Positions 8,032 through 17,400 of a stretch of 64,000 nucleotides of DNA are shown here, one piece after another (positions within the stretch are counted from its first letter, which is position 1; each line of letters starts with the position of its first letter). This DNA is from Lachnospiraceae bacterium (lineage in GTDB: Bacteria; Bacillota; Clostridia; Lachnospirales; Lachnospiraceae). The notes under the pieces are model-generated. The model had not been told where the DNA came from and made no database searches. It worked only from the letters and a program-made list of their open reading frames with translations. The translations under genes and the position numbers were made by a program. Location of the stretch: contig JAUNGI010000005.1 in assembly GCA_030524525.1 (NCBI GenBank), positions 1 to 64,000 of the forward strand. The letters run 5' to 3'.

Positions 8032-8598
8032 ATGCTTTATCACGTGTCGGAGCAGGCAGGGCTGAAAACGCTCGTCCCGCATGTTTCCACGCACAAAAAA
8101 CCGTATGTCTATGCGATTGAAAACGCAGTCACGGGGCTTCTGTTCGGTGTGCGGCAGGATGATTTTGACTTTCAGATCTCCACGGACAAGCAGGGAAGAC
8201 CGACCGTATGCGAGTGCTATCCGGGCGCCTTGGAGCGGCGTTATCGCGGAAAGCGCTGCTCGGTCTATATGGTGGACGGCGCGGACTTTCAGCGGGGGAG
8301 GACTTCATGGGACTCGGAGCTGGTCTGCGAAAGCGAGGTGCCGGTTCTGTGCGAAACCGTCGTGAACGATATCTACGAGCGGCTTTTGGAGGAAGAAGCC
8401 GCCGGGAACATAACGCTTTGCCGGTACGAATGTAACGATCGGTACCGGCAGCGGATCTCCAAGCATATTGTTGACCGCCTGATTCGCTTTGAGGTTGATT
8501 TGCCCACCTGTATGGAGACGGACGGCAGATTTTCCGAGCATTATAAGGGAATTGTGGAAGCGCTGCTTTCGGTTATGGACGGGCATTTGCTAAAATAA
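8032..8598 (+). CDS. Uncharacterised protein, possible ADP-ribosyltransferase-like fold
   Basis: A 188-residue soluble protein. The N-terminus LYHVSEQAGLKTLVPHVS followed by KKPYVYAIENAVTGLLFG resembles the first strands of ART-superfamily proteins (an LYH-x-S start, then a 'yfa-x-A/L' segment), but I see no clear catalytic Glu motif and the match is weak. ATG at 8032 follows GCGGAGG at good spacing; GTG 8023 lies inside that site. It sits 15 bp after yajC and is likely cotranscribed. Function unknown. Confidence 0.5.
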   Translation: MLYHVSEQAGLKTLVPHVSTHKKPYVYAIENAVTGLLFGVRQDDFDFQISTDKQGRPTVCECYPGALERRYRGKRCSVYMVDGADFQRGRTSWDSELVCESEVPVLCETVVNDIYERLLEEEAAGNITLCRYECNDRYRQRISKHIVDRLIRFEVDLPTCMETDGRFSEHYKGIVEALLSVMDGHLLK

Positions 8599-8714
8599 AA
8601 ATATGCGGCGTATTTGGCATAAGATGAAAGAATATGTGGGAAACACCTGCATGCGGGTTGAACGGCTGTTTTTTGCGTCGCCCGTGAAAAGGTAGGGCAG
8701 AGCCGTACTTGATA

Positions 8715-9584
8715 TTATGCGGATTCATTTCCCTGCTTCCGGGCTTCCCGCAGAGCCGTCAGGATCGCGTAAGGAACGCAAAGGCTGCCGTAGCCGGTGC
8801 CGAGCATCAGTCCCGGCTTGTTGGAGCCGTGGTAATCGCTGCCGCCGGACAAAAGCAGATCGAAGCGCTTCGCCAGCTCCCGTACCGTCGCTTCCTGTTC
8901 GCGGGAGTAGGCCCCGTAAACGGCCTCCACGCCGTCGAGCCCCTGCTCCTTTAACTGACGCACCATCGCAAGGATCTGCCCGTCGGAAAATCGGTAGGAA
9001 AGCGGGTGCGCAAGAACGGCAAGTCCGCCGGCGTGATGAATTTCGCGGACGGCGGTTTCGGGAGACATATATTCTCTGGGCACATAAAACGGGGACGTAT
9101 CGCCGAGAAATCGGTCGAATGCGTCCTTGTTGTCTTTGGTGATCCCGTGTTCGGTCAGATAGCGGGCAAAGTGCGCCCTTGTGATGATGGCGTTCGGATC
9201 TCCGAAGGATAGCTCCTTGAGGGTCATCGGAATTCCCGCCTTTACAAAGCGTTCCGCCATTTGCTCGTTCCGGTCGTCGCGCCTTTTGCGCGAAGCCGCC
9301 AGCGCCTCCCGAAAGGAGGCGTTTTGGTCGTTTACGAAAAGCCCGAGAATGTGAATATCCCGCCCGCCGTAGCCTGCGGAGATCTCCACGCCGGGGATCA
9401 GCTCCGGCGCTTCTTCGCCCAGCGCTTGGCAGGCGAGCCGGGCGCGCTCCACGCCGTCCACCGTGTCGTGGTCGGTTAGGGCAAAAGCCGAAAGCGGCAC
9501 CGCCGCAGCAAGCCGAACAAGGGCTTCCGGAGTATCCACGCCGTCGGAAACGTTGGAATGCACATGCAGATCAATGGGAAACAT
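8715..9584 (-). CDS. PHP-domain phosphoesterase (RNase AM / YciV-like)
   Basis: A 289-residue metal-dependent phosphoesterase. The PHP signature is intact: DLHVHSNVSDG (residues 5-15), FALTDHDTVDG, GVEISAGYGGRDIHILG, HAGGLAVLAHP and the C-terminal SGGSDYHG. Relatives hydrolyse 3',5'-nucleoside bisphosphates or trim RNA 5' ends. It is transcribed divergently from the TIGR04086 gene with a 71-bp spacer; GGAGGTAATT precedes the start. Confidence 0.85.
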   Translation of the reverse strand: MFPIDLHVHSNVSDGVDTPEALVRLAAAVPLSAFALTDHDTVDGVERARLACQALGEEAPELIPGVEISAGYGGRDIHILGLFVNDQNASFREALAASRKRRDDRNEQMAERFVKAGIPMTLKELSFGDPNAIITRAHFARYLTEHGITKDNKDAFDRFLGDTSPFYVPREYMSPETAVREIHHAGGLAVLAHPLSYRFSDGQILAMVRQLKEQGLDGVEAVYGAYSREQEATVRELAKRFDLLLSGGSDYHGSNKPGLMLGTGYGSLCVPYAILTALREARKQGNESA

Positions 9585-9655
9585 AAATTACCTCCTGTTA
9601 GGAATGAACCGGAACTTTGTCTCATACATTGTACAAGAGAAGTTGGCGGTGTGCA

Positions 9656-10009
9656 ATGAAAATAAAAACGATTTGTCTGTCTTTTTTGTCCAGCGTGCTG
9701 CTCACGGTGATCGCCCTGCTGCTGATCGCTCTGTGGATGTACCGGAGCGGGCCGAGCGACGGCGCCGTAAACATAGCGATTTTGGCGGTTTATGTGCTTT
9801 CCAATTTTGCGGGCGGTTTTCTGCTCGGAAAGTGCGCGGGAAAGAAGCGGTACTTGTGGGGCTTGGGTCTGGGCAACGCGTATTTCCTTTGTCTGCTTTT
9901 GCTGTCGCTTGCGATCGGCAACGGCGGAACGCTCGGCGTGATCCACGGAGCCTTGACTTACGGACTGATCGTAGTCAGCGCAAGCTTTGGCGGAATGCTG
10001 GCAGGATGA
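9656..10009 (+). CDS. TIGR04086 family membrane protein
   Basis: A 117-residue protein with four predicted membrane helices and little else, fitting TIGR04086. In many Clostridia this family is encoded next to the SCIFF peptide and Sec genes (established genomic association; function unknown). Here scfA is 39 kb away. ATG at 9656 is chosen because it starts directly before the first helix; the ribosome site is weak (GGCGGTGTGC). A probable 6S RNA follows. Confidence 0.7.
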   Translation: MKIKTICLSFLSSVLLTVIALLLIALWMYRSGPSDGAVNIAILAVYVLSNFAGGFLLGKCAGKKRYLWGLGLGNAYFLCLLLLSLAIGNGGTLGVIHGALTYGLIVVSASFGGMLAG

Positions 10010-10050
10010 TCCGGAAGTTACTGGAAAGAGAGAAAAAACGCCTCTTGGGG

Positions 10051-10079
10051 TTGTTATTTTTCCGTTTCTGTGGTATGCT
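10051..10079 (+). promoter_or_regulatory. Promoter of the 6S RNA
   Basis: TTGTTA at 10051-10056, a 17-bp spacer, and TATGCT at 10074-10079, with a likely transcript start near 10086. Confidence 0.55.
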
Positions 10080-10085
10080 AATACC

Positions 10086-10265
10086 AACCTGGGATGTACG
10101 ATAACTTCTGTTATTTTGAACCTACACCTTTTCAAAGGGATTCCTATATCGGCGGAGTGGATGTCAGGCCTCCTTCTGAGTGGAAGGCAGAAGCTTCCCT
10201 GCGGTTACCCACCTAGCCACTGCTAGGACTCAAAGTGCAGGAGCCGGCACCCTGGGGGTTTTTGA
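10086..10265 (+). ncRNA. ssrS: 6S RNA (probable)
   Basis: A non-coding region of about 180 nt with its own promoter. CCTACAC (about 10121) can pair with GTGCAGG (about 10236) to form an arm around a long interrupted hairpin. Internal helices include GGAAG/CTTCC and CTAGC/GCTAG, and the segment CCCTGCGGTTACCCACC resembles the 3' half of Firmicute 6S RNAs. It ends in CACCCTGGGGGTTTTT, a short terminator-like element. 6S RNA binds the sigma-A RNA polymerase holoenzyme and mimics an open promoter. Class assigned by memory of conserved strings, not by model search. Confidence 0.6.
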
Positions 10266-10275
10266 TTGAAAAAAA

Positions 10276-10322
10276 GACTGTGGAGCAGGAGCGAGAGAGC
10301 TCCCGAACCACAGTCCTTTTTT
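10276..10322 (+). terminator. Rho-independent terminator
   Basis: GACTGTGG at 10276-10283 pairs perfectly with CCACAGTC at 10308-10315; GGAGC/GCTCC pairs inside. Six T residues follow at 10317-10322. Confidence 0.8.
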
Positions 10323-10353
10323 ATCCGACCGGTTTTCCCCGGTCGGATAAAAA
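10318..10353. terminator. Bidirectional terminator hairpin
   Basis: A perfect 15-bp inverted repeat: TTTTTATCCGACCGG (10318-10332), loop TTTTCC, CCGGTCGGATAAAAA (10339-10353). It is T-flanked on both strands and so can stop both the 6S transcript and the minus-strand gene ending at 10397. Confidence 0.75.
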
Positions 10354-10354
10354 C

Positions 10355-10368
10355 CGCTCCGCTGAGGA
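10355..10368. repeat. Hairpin-tail motif CGCTCCGCTGAGGA, copy 1
   Basis: This 14-mer directly follows the inverted repeat and its A-tract. The identical 14-mer follows another long inverted repeat plus A-tract at 58649-58662, although the stem sequences differ. Confidence 0.6.
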
Positions 10369-10396
10369 AGTTGGGGCAGAGCGCCCCGCCCCCTTG

Positions 10397-10849
10397 TTAC
10401 TCGGCTTCTTCGGACAGCATCGCCAGCGCGAGAATGTTCTGAATCTGCGCGAGCAGGTAGCTTTCGGTGTACTTGCTGTCTTCGGAGAACTGGATCTCCT
10501 CCGGCAGCGCGCCGACCGCGAGCTGTTTGTTCAGGTTTTCCAGAGCGCTTGGAAGCAGAGGGTACATCGTTTCCACGGCTTCGTCCAGATAGACGAGGGA
10601 GCAGCTCTTCACACGGTCGGAATCGATCAGTACCTGAAGCTTCATCCGATAATCGCCGAGCTCGATCTCTGCTTCATAGCTTCCGGGGACGTATTTTGCG
10701 GACGGTGAGGACGGTTCCTGCTCCGGGCTTTTTTTATCACCACGAAAAGCCCCGGTCAGGAACAGAATCAGCGCGACCACGGCAAGAAGCGCCAGCAATC
10801 CCCAAAGCAGCTTCTTTCGTTTTAGAACCACAATTTTAGTTTGCGACAT
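10397..10849 (-). CDS. Hypothetical membrane-anchored protein
   Basis: A 150-residue protein with a basic N-terminus (KRKK), one membrane helix (LLWGLLALLAVVALILFLTG) and an extracytoplasmic domain beginning KYVPGSYEAEIELGDYRMKLQVLID. This opening resembles FMN-binding-type 'GxYxaei' repeats, but the flavinylation Thr motif is absent. No family assigned. It is divergent from addB, with 122 bp between the two starts. Confidence 0.55.
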   Translation of the reverse strand: MSQTKIVVLKRKKLLWGLLALLAVVALILFLTGAFRGDKKSPEQEPSSPSAKYVPGSYEAEIELGDYRMKLQVLIDSDRVKSCSLVYLDEAVETMYPLLPSALENLNKQLAVGALPEEIQFSEDSKYTESYLLAQIQNILALAMLSEEAE

Positions 10850-10971
10850 GCAGACTCCAAGTTTTTTGTATAAATATATGCCGGGCGGATGGCAATATGA
10901 CCGCAGACGCGTTTCTGCCGCTTGCTATTGCTCTGCCGCAGCGGCGCCCGTCACAGAGGAGGAAGATTATC

Positions 10972-13900
10972 ATGGCGTTACATATGATCCTCGGCAATGC
11001 CGGAGACGGAAAGACCCATGCGCTTTATCAAAAGGTGCTGGAGACCTCCGCCGACGCCGGAAGAAAGCTTTTTCTGCTTGTTCCGGAGCAGGCTTCGCTC
11101 TCGGCGCAGAAGGAGCTGACGGCAATGCATCCGAGGCACTGCATTTTGAACTGCGACATCCTGAGCTTCCGTCGTCTCTCGTTTCGCCTTCTGGAAGAAT
11201 TGGGAAACCGTCTGCCCGTCATTTTGGAAGACACGGGCAAGGGAATGATGATAAAAAAGCTGCTTTTGGAGCACGGGGAGGAGCTGACGCTCTATGCGGG
11301 AAAGGAGCGGAAAAAGGGCTTTGTCGGACAGGTGCGCTCTCTGCTGTCCGAGCTTTCCCAGTACTGCGTAACGCCCGAAGCCATGGAGGAAGCAAGGCAG
11401 GAGATGGCGGACCCGCTCCTGACGCATAAGTTTTCCGATCTGATCCGCATTTACCGGCTGTTTCAGGACGCCTTGGCGGACTCCTACCTGACCGAGGAGG
11501 ATCTGTTTTCCGCCATGTGTCCGCTTGTGCAGGAGTCCGCGCTTCTGCGGGGAAGCCATTTGTTCTTGGACGGCTATACGGGCTTTACGCCCTCGCAGTA
11601 CCGGCTTTTGGAGCAGTTGTTTTTGGCGGCGGACGAGGTGTATGTCACGCTTTCCATTGACCCGGCGGAGCTTGCGCCGGGGAGAGGAGGAGCGCCGCTC
11701 TTTACGCTGAGCCGGAAGACGCTTGCGCATCTGCGGGAGCTTGCGGAGCGCTGCGGACAGCCGGAGGCCCCGCCGGTCTGCGTGTCGTATGGCGGGGGAG
11801 AGCCGAGCCTCCGGCATTTGAAGGAGCAGATCTTTCGCTATCCGGCGGCTGCGAGCGCGGAAGCTCCGGCAATTACGATCCGATCCCTCGCAAATCGGCG
11901 GGAGGAGATCCGCTATTTGGTTTCCGTCATTGTCCGGCTCGTGCGGGAGGAGGGGTATCGGTACCGGGAGATCGGCATTCTCTGCGGCGACGTGGAGGGC
12001 TATTCGGAGGAGCTGCGTCAGGCGTTTCGCCGGGCGGGCATCCCTTGCTTTATCGACTATAAGGAAAACGTGCTGGGCGATCCGTGCGTCGATCTGCTGC
12101 GGAGCGTTCTGCGGATTTTGGCGACCGATTTTCGCAGAGACGCGGTGGCGCATTATATGAAAAATCCGCTTTCGGGCTTTACGCTTCGGGAGGCGGCGCT
12201 GATGGAAAACTATCTGTTGGCTTCCGGCGTCCGCGGAAGGTCCGCATGGAGCCGTCCGTTTGTGCGGACCTGTCAGGGCCGTCCGGCGGCGGAGCTGACG
12301 GAGGCAAACGCGCTGCGGGAGCGGTGCATGGAGGACTGGCAGATCCTGTTTTCCGGCTTCGGCAAGGATAAGACGGTGCGGGAAGGGCTGACGGCGCTCT
12401 ATTATTTCCTCAAGCAGAGAGACGCCGCCGGGCAAATGGAACGGCTGGCGGATCGAATGGCGGGAGCGGAGGAGGGAGGCTCCGAGCTGCCGCTTCGGCT
12501 GCGGAAGGAAAAGGAATACCGTCAGATCTATCCGGCGCTGATTTCCATGTTCGAGCAGATGGAAGAAATTCTTGGGAACGAATGTCTGCCGGTACAGGAA
12601 TTCGCCGACATTCTCGATACGGGCTTTGAGGAAACGAAGCTCGGCGTGATCCCGCCGGAGCCGGACAGCATTTCCGTCGGGGACGTGAAGCGTTCCCGTC
12701 TGCAGCAGGTTCGGACGCTGTTTTTCCTAGGGGTCAACGAAGGCGTGGTCCCCGGCTTTTCCCATGCCGCCGGGCTGTTTACCGACCGGGAGCGGGAAAA
12801 GATCAAGGCAGCGGGGCTGGAGCTTGCCGAGACCGCGAAGGAGGCGGTGGCAACGGAGGAATTTTATCTGTATTTGGCAATGGCAAAGCCGACGGAGCAT
12901 CTGTATCTGACGTACCGCCGCTGCGGAGACGACGGCAGGGAGCTGCGCCCCTCGTATGTCCTGCATCGGATCGGACGGATCTTTCCTTCGCTGACCGTAT
13001 CCTACGGGGAGGAGGATTCGCTGTTTTCTCGGCTTGCGCCGGACGGGGGCGAGCGTTTGCTCTTGCAGGCGATCGGACAGAGGCGGCGGGGCGTCCGCAC
13101 TCCGGAGGGAGAAGCGCTGCAGGCTTATTTTTCCCAAAGAGAAGAACCGCTGTTCGGAAGCCGCATGACGGCGGAGAAGCTTTTTCGGGCTTCTCGCGGG
13201 CGGCAGGGCGGTTTTGCGCTTTCGGAGCGGACCGCAGGGGAACTGTATTCGCAGACGCTGCGGGGCTCCGTGTCCCGCATGGAATGCTTTGCGCAGTGCG
13301 CGTACCGGCATTTTCTGCAATACGGACTGCGGCTTTCCGAACGGAGCGAGTTTCAGGTCTCCGCGGTCGATGTGGGAAGCCTGTTTCACACGGCGCTCTG
13401 TCTGTTCTCCGAGGATCTGAAGCAGGCGGGGCTTTCGTGGCGCACCGTGGCGGCGGAGGAGGCGCGTCCCCGGATGCTGCGCGCCGTACGGGAAGCGCTT
13501 TTGGAGCAGACCACGGAGCTGTTCGAGAGCAGCGAACGGAACCGTTATCAGCTTTCGCGGGTCGAGGAGCTTTTGGAACGCACCGTGCTGACGGTACAGG
13601 AGCAGCTTCGCGAGGGGAGCTTCGAGCCGGAGAGCTTTGAGCGGCGTTTTACGCACGCGGACGAACGGCTGGAGCTGAACGGGATCATCGACCGCATCGA
13701 CGTTTGTCGGGAGGACGGGATCACCTACTTTAAGGTCGTGGATTACAAATCCGGCGAACAGAAGCTCGATCTTTCGCGCGTCTTTGACGGCGTGTCCCTG
13801 CAGCTGTCGGTCTATCTTGCCGAGGCGGAAAGACTGTTTCCGGACGGAGCCGTGCCGGCGGCGGGGCTGTATTATCATATCGACGATCCGCTTGTGGACA

Positions 13901-14412
13901 AGCTTTCCGACGACCGGCACCGGGAGCTGCGCAGGGCGCTTTGCCCGGACGGCGTCGTGCTGGAAAAGAAGCGGGCGCTTCGGCTTCTGGACGGCGGACT
14001 CGTGGACGGAGCCGGGGAGTATGCGAAGCGGTACCAGTCGCTGGTGCTGCCGGTCGCCACGACGGCGGCGGGAGAACCGGCGAAAACCTCAAAGCTGCTG
14101 TCCGAGAGCGGGATGTGGACCGTGTTTTCCTATGTGGACTGGCTGCTGCACCGGCAGGCGGAGCGCATTCTGCGGGGCGAGATCGAGCCGCATCCGTACC
14201 GGAACGGGCAGCGCAGCGCCTGTGAGTATTGTCCGTATCGTTCGGTCTGCGGCTTCGACGCAAGCCTGCCGTCCTGCACCTATCGGCAGGGCAGGACGCG
14301 CAGCCGCGAGGAGGCGCTTGCCGAGATGCAAAAGCGCATGAACGGCGAAGCGAACGGAGAAAATTCGGACGAAGGAAAAGCAAACGAAGGAAAAGCGGAC
14401 GGGAAGGAGTAG
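10972..14412 (+). CDS. addB: ATP-dependent helicase/nuclease subunit B
   Basis: An 1146-residue subunit of the AddAB helicase-nuclease, which processes double-strand ends for RecA. Walker A is GNAGDGKTHAL at residues 8-18. The C-terminal nuclease motif VVDYKSGEQKLD is near residue 925, and the iron-sulfur Cys set is visible as MECFAQC (upstream Cys) and CEYCPYRSVC (downstream). ATG at 10972 follows AGAGGAGGAAG; an upstream in-frame ATG at 10897 would add 25 residues before the conserved start. addA starts 6 bp after the stop, so they are translationally linked. Confidence 0.95.
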   Translation: MALHMILGNAGDGKTHALYQKVLETSADAGRKLFLLVPEQASLSAQKELTAMHPRHCILNCDILSFRRLSFRLLEELGNRLPVILEDTGKGMMIKKLLLEHGEELTLYAGKERKKGFVGQVRSLLSELSQYCVTPEAMEEARQEMADPLLTHKFSDLIRIYRLFQDALADSYLTEEDLFSAMCPLVQESALLRGSHLFLDGYTGFTPSQYRLLEQLFLAADEVYVTLSIDPAELAPGRGGAPLFTLSRKTLAHLRELAERCGQPEAPPVCVSYGGGEPSLRHLKEQIFRYPAAASAEAPAITIRSLANRREEIRYLVSVIVRLVREEGYRYREIGILCGDVEGYSEELRQAFRRAGIPCFIDYKENVLGDPCVDLLRSVLRILATDFRRDAVAHYMKNPLSGFTLREAALMENYLLASGVRGRSAWSRPFVRTCQGRPAAELTEANALRERCMEDWQILFSGFGKDKTVREGLTALYYFLKQRDAAGQMERLADRMAGAEEGGSELPLRLRKEKEYRQIYPALISMFEQMEEILGNECLPVQEFADILDTGFEETKLGVIPPEPDSISVGDVKRSRLQQVRTLFFLGVNEGVVPGFSHAAGLFTDREREKIKAAGLELAETAKEAVATEEFYLYLAMAKPTEHLYLTYRRCGDDGRELRPSYVLHRIGRIFPSLTVSYGEEDSLFSRLAPDGGERLLLQAIGQRRRGVRTPEGEALQAYFSQREEPLFGSRMTAEKLFRASRGRQGGFALSERTAGELYSQTLRGSVSRMECFAQCAYRHFLQYGLRLSERSEFQVSAVDVGSLFHTALCLFSEDLKQAGLSWRTVAAEEARPRMLRAVREALLEQTTELFESSERNRYQLSRVEELLERTVLTVQEQLREGSFEPESFERRFTHADERLELNGIIDRIDVCREDGITYFKVVDYKSGEQKLDLSRVFDGVSLQLSVYLAEAERLFPDGAVPAAGLYYHIDDPLVDKLSDDRHRELRRALCPDGVVLEKKRALRLLDGGLVDGAGEYAKRYQSLVLPVATTAAGEPAKTSKLLSESGMWTVFSYVDWLLHRQAERILRGEIEPHPYRNGQRSACEYCPYRSVCGFDASLPSCTYRQGRTRSREEALAEMQKRMNGEANGENSDEGKANEGKADGKE

Positions 14413-14418
14413 GAAGCC

Positions 14419-17400
14419 ATGGCTGGAATTTCATTTACGGAGCAGCAGAAGCAGGTCATCCGGCATCCCACCTGCGATCTGCTCGTGTCGGCGGCGGCGG
14501 GCTCCGGAAAGACCGCGGTGCTCGTTCAGCGGATCATGGAGCTTGTGCTGGACGGTCCCAAGCGGAAGGACATCGACCGGATCCTTGTGGTGACGTTTAC
14601 GCGAAACGCAGCCGCCCAAATGAAGGAGCGGATCATGGATACGCTTTCGGAACGTCTTGCCGAGCAGCCGGACGACGCGCATCTGCTGCGGCAGATGAAT
14701 CTGGTGCATTACGCGAATATTATGACGATCGACAGCTTCTGCCAGTCGGTGGTAAAGAGCTATTTTCAGAAAGCGGACGTCGATCCGACGTTCCGGGCGG
14801 GGGACGACGCGGAGCTTCGGCTCCTGTGGGAGCAGGCGCTTTCCGAAGTGCTGGAGGAGGCCCACGAGGCGGGAGAGGAACGCTTTTTGACCCTTGTCTC
14901 GTCCTATGGCGGCAGGCGCTCCGACGAGCCCCTTGCCGAGGCGATCACGCGGCTCAATTCGTTTGCGGAGAGCGACCCGTGGCCGGAGCTGTGGCTGAAA
15001 AATTCGGTTCGGCTGCTGCGGGAGGACGGCGACTTCGGCGCGGGGAGCACGGCGCGGGAGGCGTGCGCGCAGGCAAAGCTGCGGCTGTCCGGGGCGCTGG
15101 AGCTGATCCGGCAGGCGCTTGCCGTCTGCCGGGAGCCGGACGGTCCCTCGGCCTATGCGGACGCGCTTTTGGAGGACGAGAGCTTTTTGACGCTCGCCCT
15201 GCGGCAGGAAAGCTATGCGGAGCTGGCGGAGCTTTTTGCGGAGCACCGATTTCCGGCGCTTTCCCGAAAGCGTCAGCCGGAGGCGAGCGAGGAAAAAAAG
15301 AGCGCCGTACAGGAGCGCCGGAAGGCGGCGAAGGCGGTGGTCGAGAGCGTGAAGAACGCCTATTTTTTCCAAGCGATCAGCGAGCTGGCTGCCGATACGG
15401 CGCTCTGCGCCGAGCCGATGGAGACCCTTGCGGAGCTTACGATCGCCTGTCGGAAGCGCTATTGGCAGGCGCTGCTGAAAAACAACGTGCTGGGCTTTTC
15501 GGATATCGAGCATCTGGCGCTTTCCATCCTTGTGGAAAGAGGCGAGGACGGAGCGTTGGTTCCGTCGGAGGCGGCGGGAAGCTACGCGGAGCAGTTCGAC
15601 GAGATCATGATCGACGAATATCAGGACTCGAACCTCGTGCAGGATCTGATCCTTACGAGCGTTTCGGGCGAGGCGATCGGACGTCCCAACCTGTTCGTCG
15701 TCGGCGACGTGAAGCAGAGCATTTACAAATTCCGTATGGCAAGACCGGAGCTGTTTCTGGAAAAATACCGCCGGTATCGGGAAAACGGGGAGCGCGAGTG
15801 CCGGATCGACCTTTCGAGGAACTTCCGGAGCCGGGAGACGGTGCTTGCCTCGGTCAACCGCGTCTTTGAAAAGCTCATGACTCCCGCGCTGGGCGGGATC
15901 GCCTACGACGAAAAGGCGGCGCTCCGTCCGGGAGCCGACTATCCCGCCGTCTGGGAGCGGGAACAGGCGCTTTCGGAGCTTGTGCTGCTCGATCCGCAGC
16001 CGGAGCAGGGGGAGGCGGACGACGGGATCTCCGATACGGAGCTGTATGTGCAGGCGGTCGCGGAGCGCATTCAGGAGATCGTCCGTCCCGGAAGCGGTTA
16101 TCTGCTGAAGGACGGAGACGGCGCGCGTCCGGCGGGCTGCGGAGATATCGTCGTGCTGGTACGTTCTCTGCGGGGCATTGCAAAGCCGCTCGTACAGGGG
16201 CTTTTGCAGCGGGGGATCGAAGCGTATGTCACGACGATGGAGGGCTATTTTACCGCGGTGGAGGTGCAGACCGTGCTGAACCTTCTGCGCATCCTCGACA
16301 ATCCGCTGCAGGACATTCCGATGGCGGCGGTGCTGCATTCGCCGATCGGCGAATTCGGGGAGGAGGAGCTTGCAAGGCTGCGCATTCTGGGCGACCGCTT
16401 GGGGGAAAAGGGAAGGCAGGCGTATTTGTACGATACGATGCGGGAGCTTGCCGCCTGTGCGGTGCCGGAGCTGGAACGGCCACTTCGGGAGAAGACCGAG
16501 CGCTTTCTGGAGCTGTACGACGCTCTGCTGCCGCGCAAGCAGTCGCTGCGCGTTTCGGAGCTGTTGGAGGAGATCTACCGAATGACCGGCTATCTGCTCT
16601 ACTGTCAGGCCATGCCCGGCGGCGATACCCGGAAGAACCATCTGGAGGCGCTCGTGCGCAAGGCGCGGGAGTTTCAGAGCTTTGCATATACGGAGCTTTG
16701 CGATTTTATTGCCTATATCGACCGCATGATCTCGTATCAGGTAAAGGTTGAGGACGGGAGCCCGGCGGACAGCGGCAGAGCCGTCCGGATCATGACGATC
16801 CATGCGAGCAAGGGGCTGGAATTTCCCATCGTTATTCTGCCCGATCTGCAGCGAAAATTCAATCTTACCGATACGACGGGGCCGCTGCTTCTCCACGAGG
16901 AACTGGGGCTTGGCCCGGTGGCGGTCGATCTGCGGAACCGGACGAAGGTCGATACGCTTGCCAAGAAGGTGATCGCCTGCCGCATCCGACAGGACAGTCT
17001 CGGAGAGGAGCTTCGCATCCTCTATACGGCGATGACCCGCGCCAAGGAAAAGCTGATCCTGTTCGGGGAAAAGCCGGGGCTATCGGAAGCGTGGGACGGG
17101 TGTCTGGCGGCGGGCGGAAGCGCGGGCGCGAACGAGCCGTTTTCCTTCGGGCAGCTGTATTCGGCGGGCAGCTATCTGGACTGGCTGCTGCCTGCCGTCG
17201 TTTCAAGTCAGGGCTTTTCCCGCGCCGAGCTTCTGGCGGCGGAGGAGGGAACGCCCTGTCTCGGCGAGGAATTTCTGCTGCGCGTCCGCACGCGAAAGGA
17301 GCTGCGGTTGTCTCTGATGCGGCAGAACGCGGAGGACTTTGTCGCGGAGGAGGGCGGCGGCGCCGTCCGCACGGAGGAAGCGGAGCGGGTCCCCGAGCTG

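Noticed and set aside
14229..15869. A 546-residue open frame overlapping addB and addA
   Set aside because: It is in another frame over two clear genes, composed of Gly/Ala/Arg-rich sequence typical of high-GC shadow frames.
14431..16896. An 821-residue antisense frame over addA
   Set aside because: Shadow of the addA coding sequence; residue composition (Arg, Leu, His, Gln) is antisense-like.
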